Origin: a virus
Length of the DNA: 30,917 bases
Reading direction: 5' to 3' (one strand)
IMG/VR virus record: IMGVR_UViG_3300028416_000001
Span: 1-30,917 of that record
Shown: one piece after another, positions 7,501-14,395 of the stretch
Position numbering within the stretch: position 1 is the stretch's first letter
How the letters are laid out: every line of letters begins with the position of its first letter
The notes under the pieces: model-generated
Databases searched by the model: none
The model's input: only the letters and a program-made list of their open reading frames with translations
Told to the model about the DNA's origin: nothing
Position numbers and translations under genes: made by a program

Positions 7501-7649
7501 AGCCATTTTATTACATAAATGAAAAAGAGGAAGAAGAGATTGATTTAATAGATTTATTTGAATATGCTTTTGACTATAAAGTTAATCATAAAAATTTAAA
7601 AAAAGGTCTTGACATAATTAAGAAGCATGTTAATATAACAGAAAAATGA
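7497..7649 (+). CDS. Small acidic protein, 50 aa
   Basis: 50 aa, starting MKPFYYINEKEEEEID, acidic in its first half and lysine-rich in its second. ATGA overlaps with the ATPase gene upstream and the PAPS-reductase-like gene downstream support it as a real coupled gene. No motif recognised; it could be an accessory subunit of either neighbour. Confidence 0.6.
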   Translation: MKPFYYINEKEEEEIDLIDLFEYAFDYKVNHKNLKKGLDIIKKHVNITEK

Positions 7650-8479
7650 TAACAGTTAATAGTTTAAGTGGAGGTAAGACTTCCAGTTATATTGCTGCTA
7701 ATTATAAAGCAGATTACAATGTTTTTGCTCTTGTTAGAACAAGTGATAAAAATTGCATGTTTCCAGATAAAAAAATCAGACAAGAAGTAAGCGACAAACT
7801 TGGAGTTGAATTTATTGGAACTTTAGAAGATGATACAATAATATACACAATGATTGATCTTGAGCAGTATATAGGTCAAGAAATATCTTGGGTAACTGGA
7901 AAGACTTTTGATGAGGTTATTATAAGAGGAGATAAATATTTACCTAATGTTACTCAAAGATTCTGCACTCAAGATATGAAGTTAAAACCAATCTTTGACT
8001 GGTGGGATGAAAATTTTACTGATCCAGTTGAGATGCGTATTGGATTCAGAGCTAATGAAACAAGAAGAGCAAAAAACATGATTGAGAAATGTGATGAAAA
8101 TGGAAACTTATCTTTCAAAAAAATAGTTGGTAAAAGAGGAACAAGAAATAAGTGGGCGGACATATCTTGGCAAAAGCCAGTCTTTCCCTTAATAGATGAC
8201 AATATTTATAAAGATTCAATTGAAAAGTACTGGCAAGATAAACCAGTTAGATTTGCATATATGAACAACTGTATTGGATGCTTTCACAGGAATCCAGTGC
8301 TGTTAAAATTAATGAGTGATAAACATCCAGAAAAATTTCAATGGTTTATAAATCAAGAAAACGAAAAGCGAACTTTTAAGAATGGAATGAAATACATTGA
8401 TATTAAAAACAGTTTAAAACAAACAGAGCTCTTTGAAGATGATTTCAATGATTGTGACTCTGGGTATTGTGGACTATAA
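7646..8479 (+). CDS. PAPS reductase/PP-loop ATP-pyrophosphatase family protein
   Basis: 277 aa. N-terminal PP-loop SGGKTSS (8-14) of the adenine-nucleotide alpha-hydrolase fold, then RFCTQDMKLKP (C107, like the RxCTxxxKxxP element of PAPS reductases) and CIGCFHR (C209, C212) plus two C-terminal cysteines (C270, C275). The cysteine set could hold an iron-sulfur cluster, as in APS reductases and DndC. Family members activate sulfate donors or carry out thiolation/adenylation. In phages they are common but poorly understood; roles in nucleic-acid modification or sulfur supply are both possible. It lies in the replication operon, not beside other sulfur genes. Confidence 0.78.
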   Translation: MITVNSLSGGKTSSYIAANYKADYNVFALVRTSDKNCMFPDKKIRQEVSDKLGVEFIGTLEDDTIIYTMIDLEQYIGQEISWVTGKTFDEVIIRGDKYLPNVTQRFCTQDMKLKPIFDWWDENFTDPVEMRIGFRANETRRAKNMIEKCDENGNLSFKKIVGKRGTRNKWADISWQKPVFPLIDDNIYKDSIEKYWQDKPVRFAYMNNCIGCFHRNPVLLKLMSDKHPEKFQWFINQENEKRTFKNGMKYIDIKNSLKQTELFEDDFNDCDSGYCGL

Positions 8480-8488
8480 ATTTAAAGT

Positions 8489-8983
8489 ATGAAAAAATCC
8501 CTTGTTGAAATAGCTTATAATAAACACAAAGACTGGATACGAATTGTAAAGTCTTTTGGATGCAACTCCTCAACAGCAGAGGACATTGTTCAAGAAATGT
8601 ATATACAGCTCCATCTGGATGTTCAAAAAGGACTTGATCTTTGGTATGGAGAGGAAGTTAATACTTATTACTGTTATAAGGTTTTAAGAGGGATTTATTT
8701 AAACATATATAAAAAGGAAGCAAAGCAAATAAAAATGTATCTTGAGGAGTTAAATGAATTTAAACAAGCGGAGGAGCTTGGTATTGATGAGGTTGAGTAT
8801 GCAAATAAAAAGAAAAAAATTGACAATTTAATGGACAAAATGTTCTGGTATGACAGAAAAGTCTTTGAGATTTGTGCATCTGGAAAGAGCGTTGCAGAAT
8901 TGAGCAGAGATACTAAAATCAGTTATTATTCACTTTACAATACATATACTAACGCAAAGAAATTTATAAAAGACCAGCTTTGA
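8489..8983 (+). CDS. Phage-encoded sigma-70-family factor
   Basis: 164 aa. Residues about 8-75 resemble sigma region 2 (CNSSTAEDIVQEMYIQL is the typical ECF-like AEDIVQEVF helix). After a charged linker, residues about 112-162 resemble region 4: WYDRKVFEICASGKSVAELSRDTKISYYSLYNTY, a helix-turn-helix that would contact the -35 element. Such proteins direct RNA polymerase to phage promoters. Five non-host-like promoter motifs occur ahead of late genes, making this the best candidate for their recognition (inferred). The stop overlaps a TTG start of the next gene. Confidence 0.75.
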   Translation: MKKSLVEIAYNKHKDWIRIVKSFGCNSSTAEDIVQEMYIQLHLDVQKGLDLWYGEEVNTYYCYKVLRGIYLNIYKKEAKQIKMYLEELNEFKQAEELGIDEVEYANKKKKIDNLMDKMFWYDRKVFEICASGKSVAELSRDTKISYYSLYNTYTNAKKFIKDQL

Positions 8984-9402
8984 TTGAAACGTTTAACAGA
9001 GATTTAAAAAGAGGGAAATATCATGAGAATGTTATCCTGGAGGTAATTCAAAAGAAATACACAAAAGCTTTCATCAAAGATGGATACTGCAAGGAGTATG
9101 ATATTTTTATCCCAGAGCTTGAAATCGGAGTAGAAGTTAAGAGTGATGAAAAAAGTAAATTCACTGGAAATATTGTAATAGAGATTGAATTTAATAACAG
9201 ACCATCTGCATTGAGTACCAGTAAAGCAAAGTATTGGGTAATCTTTGATGGATATGCTTATCACTGGTTTTTAAAAGATCGGATAAAAGACTGTATAAAA
9301 GAGAATCATCTCAACTGGGTGGAGTTTATTGGAAAAGGAGATACAAAAAGCAAAAAAGCTTATTTGATAAAAAAAGAAATATTATATAATTATAAGTTAT
9401 GA
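8980..9402 (+). CDS. PD-(D/E)XK nuclease-like protein, TTG start
   Basis: 140 aa. Strand-strand motif EYDIFIPELEIGVEVKSD gives D41, E52 and K54, the arrangement of a PD-(D/E)XK nuclease active site. The following helix/strand region (ALSTSKAKYWVIFDG) fits the resolvase-like core. The likely role is cleavage of branched or foreign DNA during recombination or host-DNA breakdown. The start must be TTG at 8980, overlapping the sigma gene's TGA; no in-frame ATG exists before the conserved region. The stop overlaps the next ATG. Confidence 0.65.
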   Translation: MIETFNRDLKRGKYHENVILEVIQKKYTKAFIKDGYCKEYDIFIPELEIGVEVKSDEKSKFTGNIVIEIEFNNRPSALSTSKAKYWVIFDGYAYHWFLKDRIKDCIKENHLNWVEFIGKGDTKSKKAYLIKKEILYNYKL

Positions 9403-9551
9403 AGTTAGGAGATTTAATTTATTACTTTACATATTACACTGGTATTCACTGGATAGTAAAAAAAATAAGCAAAGCAGTTGGAAAAGACTGTGGATGTGAT
9501 AAAAGAAGAGAAGAGTGGAATGATATTGATTTAGATTTATGGAACAAGTAG
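9399..9551 (+). CDS. Small conserved-looking protein with CGCDKRREEWN motif, 50 aa
   Basis: 50 aa. An aromatic N-terminal helix (LIYYFTYYTGIHWIV) precedes a K/R linker and the motif CGCDKRREEWN (31-41). Short proteins with this layout recur in flavobacterial phages, with no known function to my knowledge. ATGA overlap with the nuclease gene and 13-bp overlap with the next gene support expression. The two cysteines might bind metal, perhaps jointly with the neighbouring CGCKPKR protein; that is speculation. Confidence 0.65.
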   Translation: MKLGDLIYYFTYYTGIHWIVKKISKAVGKDCGCDKRREEWNDIDLDLWNK

Positions 9552-9733
9552 ATAAACAAAAGTGGCTTGAAGTAAGCCAGGAGATAAAAGGCAAAATAAA
9601 AGAAGATCAATTCAAGCTTCTTTGCCAGCTTCATGCAAAGTATTTTAACCACCAATACTTTGAACCATGCGGATGTAAGCCAAAAAGAATAGTGCAGTGG
9701 ATTGATGAACTTAATAAATTAAGCAATGAGTAG
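9539..9733 (+). CDS. Small protein with CGCKPKR motif, 64 aa
   Basis: 64 aa, helical, with HAKYFNHQYFEPCGCKPKR (about 32-50) then a tryptophan helix (IVQWIDELN). The C-G-C-K/R element echoes the one in the gene immediately upstream. It overlaps that gene by 13 bp and the next by 8 bp. No catalytic motif. A small nucleic-acid- or protein-binding role is possible but unproven. Confidence 0.65.
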   Translation: MEQVDKQKWLEVSQEIKGKIKEDQFKLLCQLHAKYFNHQYFEPCGCKPKRIVQWIDELNKLSNE

Positions 9734-10136
9734 AAGCGTAGAAGATTGGGAAAGAGCTGTAATAATGCTCTTGAATGCAGATGGATGGGAGCTTACTCAC
9801 AGAGGAGATGGATATGACTATGATGCAGAGGGTAAATCTCCAAAAGGAGTTGAGGTTGTTATGACAATGAATTTCAGAAAAGCTTACTATCTCCAGAAAA
9901 TGATTGAAAAGGATAGGTATGATAAACTCCTGGCAACTGGAAGGGTTGCTCTTTATTTTGTTAATGATCCTAAAGGCAACTATTTATTTTGGTTAAATGA
10001 ATTGAAAGAGCTCCAGCAGAAAGATTTTTACTGTCCAGATTCATCTCTTTGGACTAAAAAGAAAGTGCTAAAACCTTGTTATTTAATGGATGAAAAGGAT
10101 GCTTCAATAATTAATATAAACGAGGTAGAAAAATAA
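9726..10136 (+). CDS. Hypothetical protein, possibly a degenerate nuclease-fold protein, 136 aa
   Basis: 136 aa. WERAVIMLLNADGWELTHRGDGYDYDAEGKSPKG then VEVVMTMNFRKAYY recalls the strand order of small PD-(D/E)XK proteins. However, the position where E-x-K would be expected reads T-M-N, so if it belongs to that fold it may lack catalysis. The LYFVNDPKGNYLFWL stretch forms the following strands. It is the last gene of the 5515-10136 early run; a promoter follows. Function uncertain. Confidence 0.55.
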   Translation: MSRSVEDWERAVIMLLNADGWELTHRGDGYDYDAEGKSPKGVEVVMTMNFRKAYYLQKMIEKDRYDKLLATGRVALYFVNDPKGNYLFWLNELKELQQKDFYCPDSSLWTKKKVLKPCYLMDEKDASIININEVEK

Positions 10137-10147
10137 TTTAAAAAAAG

Positions 10148-10179
10148 TTTGTATAAAGTTATTATAAAACATACCTTTG
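10148..10179 (+). promoter_or_regulatory. Bacteroidota-type promoter for the second early operon
   Basis: TTTG (10148-10151), 20 nt, TACCTTTG (10172-10179). This is a full consensus match, in the gap after the 136-aa gene and about 28 nt before the ATG at 10208. Confidence 0.82.
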
Positions 10180-10207
10180 GACTATTAATAACAAAAAGCA
10201 GATAATT

Positions 10208-10339
10208 ATGATAAGCATTAATAAATTAAAAAATCAGTTAGCCGACAAGCTTTTCGGAGAAGATTATTACAGAGACTGTTCAGAGTTTGAGCAGTATCTT
10301 ATTAGAGAAGAGTTAAACAAATTATTTCAAAAAGCATAA
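10208..10339 (+). CDS. Small early protein, 43 aa
   Basis: 43 aa, starting MISINKLKNQLADKLFG and rich in charged helix-forming residues. It is the first ORF behind the consensus promoter at 10148-10179, with the next gene starting 1 bp after its stop. That placement supports a real gene. Function unknown; small first-in-operon phage proteins often act on the host. Confidence 0.6.
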   Translation: MISINKLKNQLADKLFGEDYYRDCSEFEQYLIREELNKLFQKA

Positions 10340-10340
10340 C

Positions 10341-10712
10341 ATGAAAACAATACAAAGAAAAGTACTTGAATTTATTTACGAAGAGTTAGACCTTGCAATC
10401 GACAGAGATGAGGTAAGAGAATTAACTGAAAAATTAACAGACATTGAGCCAGATTTCTACATTGAGATTGATGGAGAAGAATACAGATTCATTCACGATG
10501 ATGACATCTGGGATATTTATGTAGAAACAATCAGAGAGATAACGGAGGATTGCTATGATATTAAAGCACCGAAATGGTTAGTTATTGACTGGGAACAAAC
10601 AGCAAGGAAATGCTATTTTGATGGATATGGACATACTTTCGCTTCTTATGATGGAGAAGAGCTTGAGTATGAGTTTGATGGAGCTAACTATTATATTTTT
10701 AGAATTGGATAA
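10341..10712 (+). CDS. Very acidic protein, 123 aa, possible DNA mimic
   Basis: 123 aa, roughly 30 percent Asp plus Glu and few basic residues. It contains HDDDIWDIYVETIREITED and a signature-like DWEQTARKCYFDGYGHTFASYDGEE (about 83-107). High acidity and small size are seen in phage DNA-mimic proteins that block restriction enzymes or nucleoid proteins, but also in unrelated early proteins. I do not recognise a specific antirestriction family. It is the second gene of the operon behind the 10148-10179 promoter. Confidence 0.55.
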   Translation: MKTIQRKVLEFIYEELDLAIDRDEVRELTEKLTDIEPDFYIEIDGEEYRFIHDDDIWDIYVETIREITEDCYDIKAPKWLVIDWEQTARKCYFDGYGHTFASYDGEELEYEFDGANYYIFRIG

Positions 10713-10713
10713 G

Positions 10714-10932
10714 ATGGAAGAGATATACGTAGAAAAAACAGTTGCTCTCTGGGGTGGAAACAATGGAGAAGTAAACATGGAGCTGGAGGATGGAAGAGTT
10801 ATTACTTTTTATGCTTACGAGCTCTTTAAGGATCTTCCATCAATTGTTGAGATAACTTTTAATGAAGTGCAAAAAGAGAAATTATTAATGCAAGAGAATT
10901 ACCAGAAACTTGCTAAATTTATAAAAAAATGA
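10714..10932 (+). CDS. Hypothetical protein, 72 aa
   Basis: 72 aa, starting MEEIYVEKTVALWGGNNGEV. The reading frame stays open further upstream, but only inside the acidic gene; this ATG, 1 bp after that gene's stop, is the sensible start. A beta-rich first half and helical end (LLMQENYQKLAKFIKK) suggest a small folded domain. The stop overlaps the next ATG. Function unknown. Confidence 0.6.
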   Translation: MEEIYVEKTVALWGGNNGEVNMELEDGRVITFYAYELFKDLPSIVEITFNEVQKEKLLMQENYQKLAKFIKK

Positions 10933-11114
10933 AAAAAACAAAAACAGGATTACATATCCAAACAAGAAAGAACAGAATTGAAGTCTATACTAAAAAGGAT
11001 TTAAAGGAAAAGGAAGAGCAAAGAAAAGAACTTAGACAGTTTATTATCAATGCTGCTATTATTACATTTGCTTCTTTAACCTTTTTAATTGGTTTTATTT
11101 TAGGTAAAGCATAA
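10929..11114 (+). CDS. Small single-pass membrane protein, 61 aa
   Basis: 61 aa. A strongly basic, charged first half (KKTKTGLHIQTRKNRIEVYTKKDLKEKEEQRKE, about 2-35) precedes one membrane helix (INAAIITFASLTFLIGFIL) and a short GKA tail. Topology is probably N-terminus inside. ATGA overlap upstream, and the final A shared with the next ATG. In an early operon, a small membrane protein could act in superinfection exclusion or host modification; this is only a guess. Confidence 0.6.
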   Translation: MKKTKTGLHIQTRKNRIEVYTKKDLKEKEEQRKELRQFIINAAIITFASLTFLIGFILGKA

Positions 11115-11494
11115 TGGATTTATTACAGAATCAAACTTACAATCTCTGGTTTAATTGGTTAGCCGACAAAATAATGGAGTGGAAAGATGCAAAGCCACTT
11201 AATAAAGATTTAAGGAATTGTGTAAAAGCAATGAATGAGGTCGGAATGTTTACCAATACATTAAGGACAGAGCTGGAGATAATGACAAAGAGATACAATC
11301 TAATGAGGTCACAGAAAAATGATGAGATTCAAAACCTTAGAGAACAGATTGAAAACTTAACTAATGAATTAAAAAAATACGATATGCATTATATTGATAT
11401 GCCAGAAGAAACAACTTATTGTAGAACTTGCGACAAGGAAACCGATGGGGATTCTTATTGCTCAAAAAACTGTTACGATTATGACACAGAATAA
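11114..11494 (+). CDS. Coiled-coil protein with C-terminal Cys cluster, 126 aa
   Basis: 126 aa. The middle (about 50-92) is a long predicted coiled coil (EIMTKRYNLMRSQKNDEIQ). The end carries CRTCDKETDGDSYCSKNC (about 104-121), a C-x2-C-x9-C-x3-C arrangement that looks like a small zinc site. Possibly a DNA- or protein-binding accessory to the exonuclease-like gene whose start overlaps its 3' end by 14 bp. No family recognised. Confidence 0.6.
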   Translation: MDLLQNQTYNLWFNWLADKIMEWKDAKPLNKDLRNCVKAMNEVGMFTNTLRTELEIMTKRYNLMRSQKNDEIQNLREQIENLTNELKKYDMHYIDMPEETTYCRTCDKETDGDSYCSKNCYDYDTE

Positions 11495-12263
11495 AATTAC
11501 GCTTCTGGATGGGAAGCAATATGACAGAGCCGAGTTGCTCAAAAAGATGGATGATGATACTTTCTATTATGGAGAGCTCAATAAATTAGCTTTGAGTAGC
11601 AGTAGCTTGAAGCAGATTCTTGCAAGTCCAAAGACTTACAAATATTCACTTGAATATGGAAGTGGAGAATCACAAGCACTTAGAGATGGGTGGTTATTTC
11701 ACACCGCTATATTAGAGCCAGAGGTTTTCGCAGCACAGACTTTTATTGATGTGCAAAGCAAGAATACAAAGAAATTCAAAGAAGCAAAGCTGGAGCTTGG
11801 AAGAGTATTCACTGCAAAAGAGAGAAGTGATGCAGAGCGTTTAGTGGATGCTTTCTTTAAGAATGAACATGCAAAGGAGCTGATCACAAAAGCAGAGTTT
11901 GAAGTTCCTGGAATTGATAACATTAAAGGACTACCATTTCGAGGTAAAGCAGATGTTCTTGCAGACAACAGAATTGTAGATTTAAAGACATCTTCCTCAA
12001 GCGTTAAGGACTTTCACTATTCAGCACAAAAATATTCTTATGATGTGCAGTGCTTTCTTTACTGCAATCTATTTAATAAGAAGCATGAAGATTTTTATTT
12101 CTTAGTGCTTGACAAAGGAAGTCTTGACATCGGTATCTTCAACTGCTCTGAAAACTTTTACCACAGAGGAGAGGAGAAAGTTGAGAAAGCTCTTAAGTTA
12201 TATGAAAAGTTTTTCATTGATGGAGCTGATATTGATAACTATTGCTTAACTGGACAATTATAA
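11481..12263 (+). CDS. RecE/YqaJ-like PD-(D/E)XK exonuclease
   Basis: 260 aa from the ATG at 11481; the frame is open further upstream, but that part lies inside the previous gene. Features: GWLFHTAILEPE (70-81), GKADVL (155-160, D158), RIVDLKTSSS (164-173, D167 and K169) and QKYSYDVQCFLY (183-194). This is the order of the DUF3799/exodeoxyribonuclease VIII-like nucleases. Such enzymes resect double-stranded ends for annealing-type recombination. With NinG, SSB and the annealing-associated candidate it gives the phage a plausible recombination set. Confidence 0.8.
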   Translation: MTQNKITLLDGKQYDRAELLKKMDDDTFYYGELNKLALSSSSLKQILASPKTYKYSLEYGSGESQALRDGWLFHTAILEPEVFAAQTFIDVQSKNTKKFKEAKLELGRVFTAKERSDAERLVDAFFKNEHAKELITKAEFEVPGIDNIKGLPFRGKADVLADNRIVDLKTSSSSVKDFHYSAQKYSYDVQCFLYCNLFNKKHEDFYFLVLDKGSLDIGIFNCSENFYHRGEEKVEKALKLYEKFFIDGADIDNYCLTGQL

Positions 12264-12277
12264 AACAAATAAATAAC

Positions 12278-13042
12278 ATGAAAACAACAGAGATTAAAAG
12301 AGGAGAATTTCAACCTTATTACAACATCAAGAACTTAAAGATGGCAGAAGTCAATCGAGATGTATTTTTAAAGCATTCAGAAAACTTCAAGGATAAATTG
12401 AATGAGTTTGGCTGGATGATGCCAATAGTAGTTTCCAAAGATGGAGATATTATTGAGGGACATCACAGAGTGGTATCTGCTAAATTATTAAAGCAAAGAA
12501 CAGTTCCAGCTTACATCGTGGACTGGGTGGATACTCAAGACCAGAAGCAACATCTTAATGCAATCATAAACCTAAACAATGGAAACAAAGCTTGGACAAC
12601 TTTAGATTATTTAAAAGCTTTTGCTAAAGAGAATAAGGATTACAAAACAGCTTATACTAATTATATTAAAAATTCTAACAACATATCTGCTGGAAATATT
12701 GTGCACCTTTTCTTTGGATCAAATCCTGGAGGATTTAAAAAAGGAGAGTGCAAAATAAAAGACTTAAAATTTTCTTTATATCTTTTAAGAAAAATATCTA
12801 ATTTAGTAAGCAAATATGGAAAGAGAAACATTCAAGCTTATGGAGTTAGAGAGATGATAAAAATAGGATACATCAGTGCTTTTAATGATTATGAAGCAAT
12901 GGATTTCCTATTCAAAGAATATGGAAAGCTGGCAAAAATAGAGCATCCAGCAGCAACATCAATTTTAAGATTTAAGCCATTGATGGAAGCAACGCTACTG
13001 GAATTTAATAAATTAAGAAAAACAGTAAAAAATGAAATTTGA
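12278..13042 (+). CDS. ParB-like nuclease-domain protein
   Basis: 254 aa from the ATG at 12278, chosen over an upstream in-frame ATG that falls inside the exonuclease gene. About residues 25-90 form a ParB/Srx-type N-terminal domain with VVSKDGDIIEGHHRVVSAKLL. The GHHR element is the ParB box II equivalent. The rest (about 95-254) is helical and basic and could bind DNA. Phage ParB-like proteins are found next to modification or replication genes and may act as CTP-dependent clamps or nucleases. The 3' end overlaps the next ORF by 11 bp. Confidence 0.7.
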   Translation: MKTTEIKRGEFQPYYNIKNLKMAEVNRDVFLKHSENFKDKLNEFGWMMPIVVSKDGDIIEGHHRVVSAKLLKQRTVPAYIVDWVDTQDQKQHLNAIINLNNGNKAWTTLDYLKAFAKENKDYKTAYTNYIKNSNNISAGNIVHLFFGSNPGGFKKGECKIKDLKFSLYLLRKISNLVSKYGKRNIQAYGVREMIKIGYISAFNDYEAMDFLFKEYGKLAKIEHPAATSILRFKPLMEATLLEFNKLRKTVKNEI

Positions 13043-13202
13043 TTTAAACATTGAGTACTTAGGAAAGAAAGAGAAAAAAGGAGATACGGAGAAAGATATG
13101 TATCACTTGAGCTTCAAAACTTACAATGCAGAAATATCTGGAAAGTTTGAGAGAAGTGAAATAAGACATTTGATTCAACAACTTGACAACGCTATAATAT
13201 GA
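13032..13202 (+). CDS. Small hypothetical protein, 56 aa
   Basis: 56 aa, starting MKFDLNIEYLGKKEKKG and ending LIQQLDNAII, a beta-then-helix pattern. It overlaps the ParB-like gene by 11 bp and the DUF3310 gene by an ATGA. No known motif. Its coupling on both sides supports translation. Confidence 0.6.
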   Translation: MKFDLNIEYLGKKEKKGDTEKDMYHLSFKTYNAEISGKFERSEIRHLIQQLDNAII

Positions 13203-13426
13203 GGGCAACTTATTTACATTACGAGAATGGAAAGGGATACGATGTTATCGACTTCATAAAAGACTACAATTTAAACTTCAACAGAGGAAACATCATCAAG
13301 TATGTATGCAGAGCTGGAAAGAAAGAAAGCGAGTTAAGAGACTTGGAGAAAGCAGCAGACTATTTGAGGAGAGAGATTGAGTTCTTGAGAGATGAGCAAC
13401 AGAAATGGATTGAAAAAAATAAATAA
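13199..13426 (+). CDS. DUF3310 protein
   Basis: 75 aa. Strong match to the DUF3310 pattern: HYENGKGYDVIDFIKDYNL, FNRGNIIKYVCRAGKK, then DLEKAADYLRREIEFL. DUF3310 is widespread in phage early regions, sometimes annotated as nucleotide-kinase-like, with no agreed function. ATG overlaps the stop of the preceding gene, and the next gene starts 1 bp after the TAA. Confidence 0.85.
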   Translation: MRATYLHYENGKGYDVIDFIKDYNLNFNRGNIIKYVCRAGKKESELRDLEKAADYLRREIEFLRDEQQKWIEKNK

Positions 13427-13427
13427 A

Positions 13428-13781
13428 ATGAAATTACAGAAAATAGGAGAACAGATAAAAGAAATGACTGGAGTTGATATATTCCAGCAAAGCAGAAGAA
13501 GAGATCTTGTGGAGATGAGAAGCGTTGCAAACGTATTTATGCGTGAAACTTTAGGAATGGGATGGACAGAGATTGTGAGAGAATACAGAAAGAATGGATT
13601 TAAAACAACGCACAGATCAGTGATGTATTCTTGTGAAACTTATCCAGACCACAGTTTCTATAACAAGGAGCTTCCATTGATACATGAAACTCTTTTAAAT
13701 GATTCCAAGATTAATATCATAAGAAAAGTATCAAGCTTATCTCCAGAGAAACTGGAAGCTATTGAGGAGATACTAAAATAA
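13428..13781 (+). CDS. DnaA C-terminal-domain-like DNA-binding protein
   Basis: 117 aa from the ATG at 13428; an upstream in-frame ATG lies within the DUF3310 gene. RRRDLVEMRSVANVFMRE (about 23-40) and TEIVREYRK followed by TTHRSVMYSCETY (about 61-73) match the layout of the DnaA domain IV helix-turn-helix, where the [D/T]H-x-[S/T]-V motif contacts the DnaA box. No ATPase domain is present. It may recognise the phage origin or host DnaA boxes, or regulate transcription. It is the last gene of the middle region. Confidence 0.68.
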   Translation: MKLQKIGEQIKEMTGVDIFQQSRRRDLVEMRSVANVFMRETLGMGWTEIVREYRKNGFKTTHRSVMYSCETYPDHSFYNKELPLIHETLLNDSKINIIRKVSSLSPEKLEAIEEILK

Positions 13782-13800
13782 TAAGAAAAAATTTATATAT
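13773..13800 (+). promoter_or_regulatory. Late-type promoter motif, site 1 (before the ParB/Mom genes)
   Basis: CTAAA (13773-13777), 14 nt, TTTATATAT (13792-13800); ATG at 13805. Same two-part motif and spacing as the four other sites. The upstream half overlaps the 3' end of the DnaA-C-like gene. Confidence 0.6.
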
Positions 13801-13804
13801 AAGT

Positions 13805-14395
13805 ATGGAACTGATTGATATAAGAAAAGTAATAAAGAATCCAGACAATCCCAGAATCATAAGGGATACAAAATATCATAAACTTGTTAAAAGCATTAAA
13901 GAGTTTCCAGAGATGCTCAAGCTTCGTCCAATAGTCGTGAACAGTGATATGGTTGTGCTTGGAGGTAATATGAGATTAAGAGCTTGTAAGGAAGCTGGAT
14001 TGAAAGAGGTCTGGATCATGAAAGCAGACAATCTTACTCCAATGCAAGAAAGAGAGTTTGTCGTAAAAGACAATGTAAACTTCGGAGAGTGGGATTGGGA
14101 TTTATTAGCTAATGAATGGAACTCTGTTGAGCTTGAGGACTGGGGTATGGATAACTGGCAGAATATGGATGACATTGAAACCAGTGATGCTTTCTCACTT
14201 CCAGATGGAGAGAAAGAGCCATTTCAACAGCAGACTTATACTCTTGCAGATAAACAAGTGGAGTTCATAAAAGAAGCAATCAAAGAAATCAGACAAACAG
14301 AGGAGTTCAAATACGTTGAAACTTTTGGAAATGAGAACTCAAATGGAAACGCTTTATATTTATTAGTAAGCCAATGGGTAGAGCAAAGGAAATAA
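13805..14395 (+). CDS. ParB/Srx-domain protein partnered with the Mom-like gene
   Basis: 196 aa. N-terminal ParB-like domain: NPRIIRDTKYHKLVKSIKEF (about 15-34), PIVVNSDMVVLGGNMRLRA (about 45-63) and KEAGLKEV. The helical part DNVNFGEWDWDLLANEW to LEDWGMD is typical of phage ParB-like proteins often found fused or adjacent to DNA-modification enzymes. Its 3' end overlaps the Mom-like gene by 22 bp. The two may act together, for example by guiding modification to DNA sites (inferred). It follows the first late-type promoter. Confidence 0.75.
   Translation: MELIDIRKVIKNPDNPRIIRDTKYHKLVKSIKEFPEMLKLRPIVVNSDMVVLGGNMRLRACKEAGLKEVWIMKADNLTPMQEREFVVKDNVNFGEWDWDLLANEWNSVELEDWGMDNWQNMDDIETSDAFSLPDGEKEPFQQQTYTLADKQVEFIKEAIKEIRQTEEFKYVETFGNENSNGNALYLLVSQWVEQRK

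Noticed and set aside
10585-10713. Upstream extension of the 72-aa gene
   Set aside because: The extra 43 codons lie inside the acidic gene in another frame; the ATG at 10714, 1 bp after the stop, fits the genome's usual spacing.
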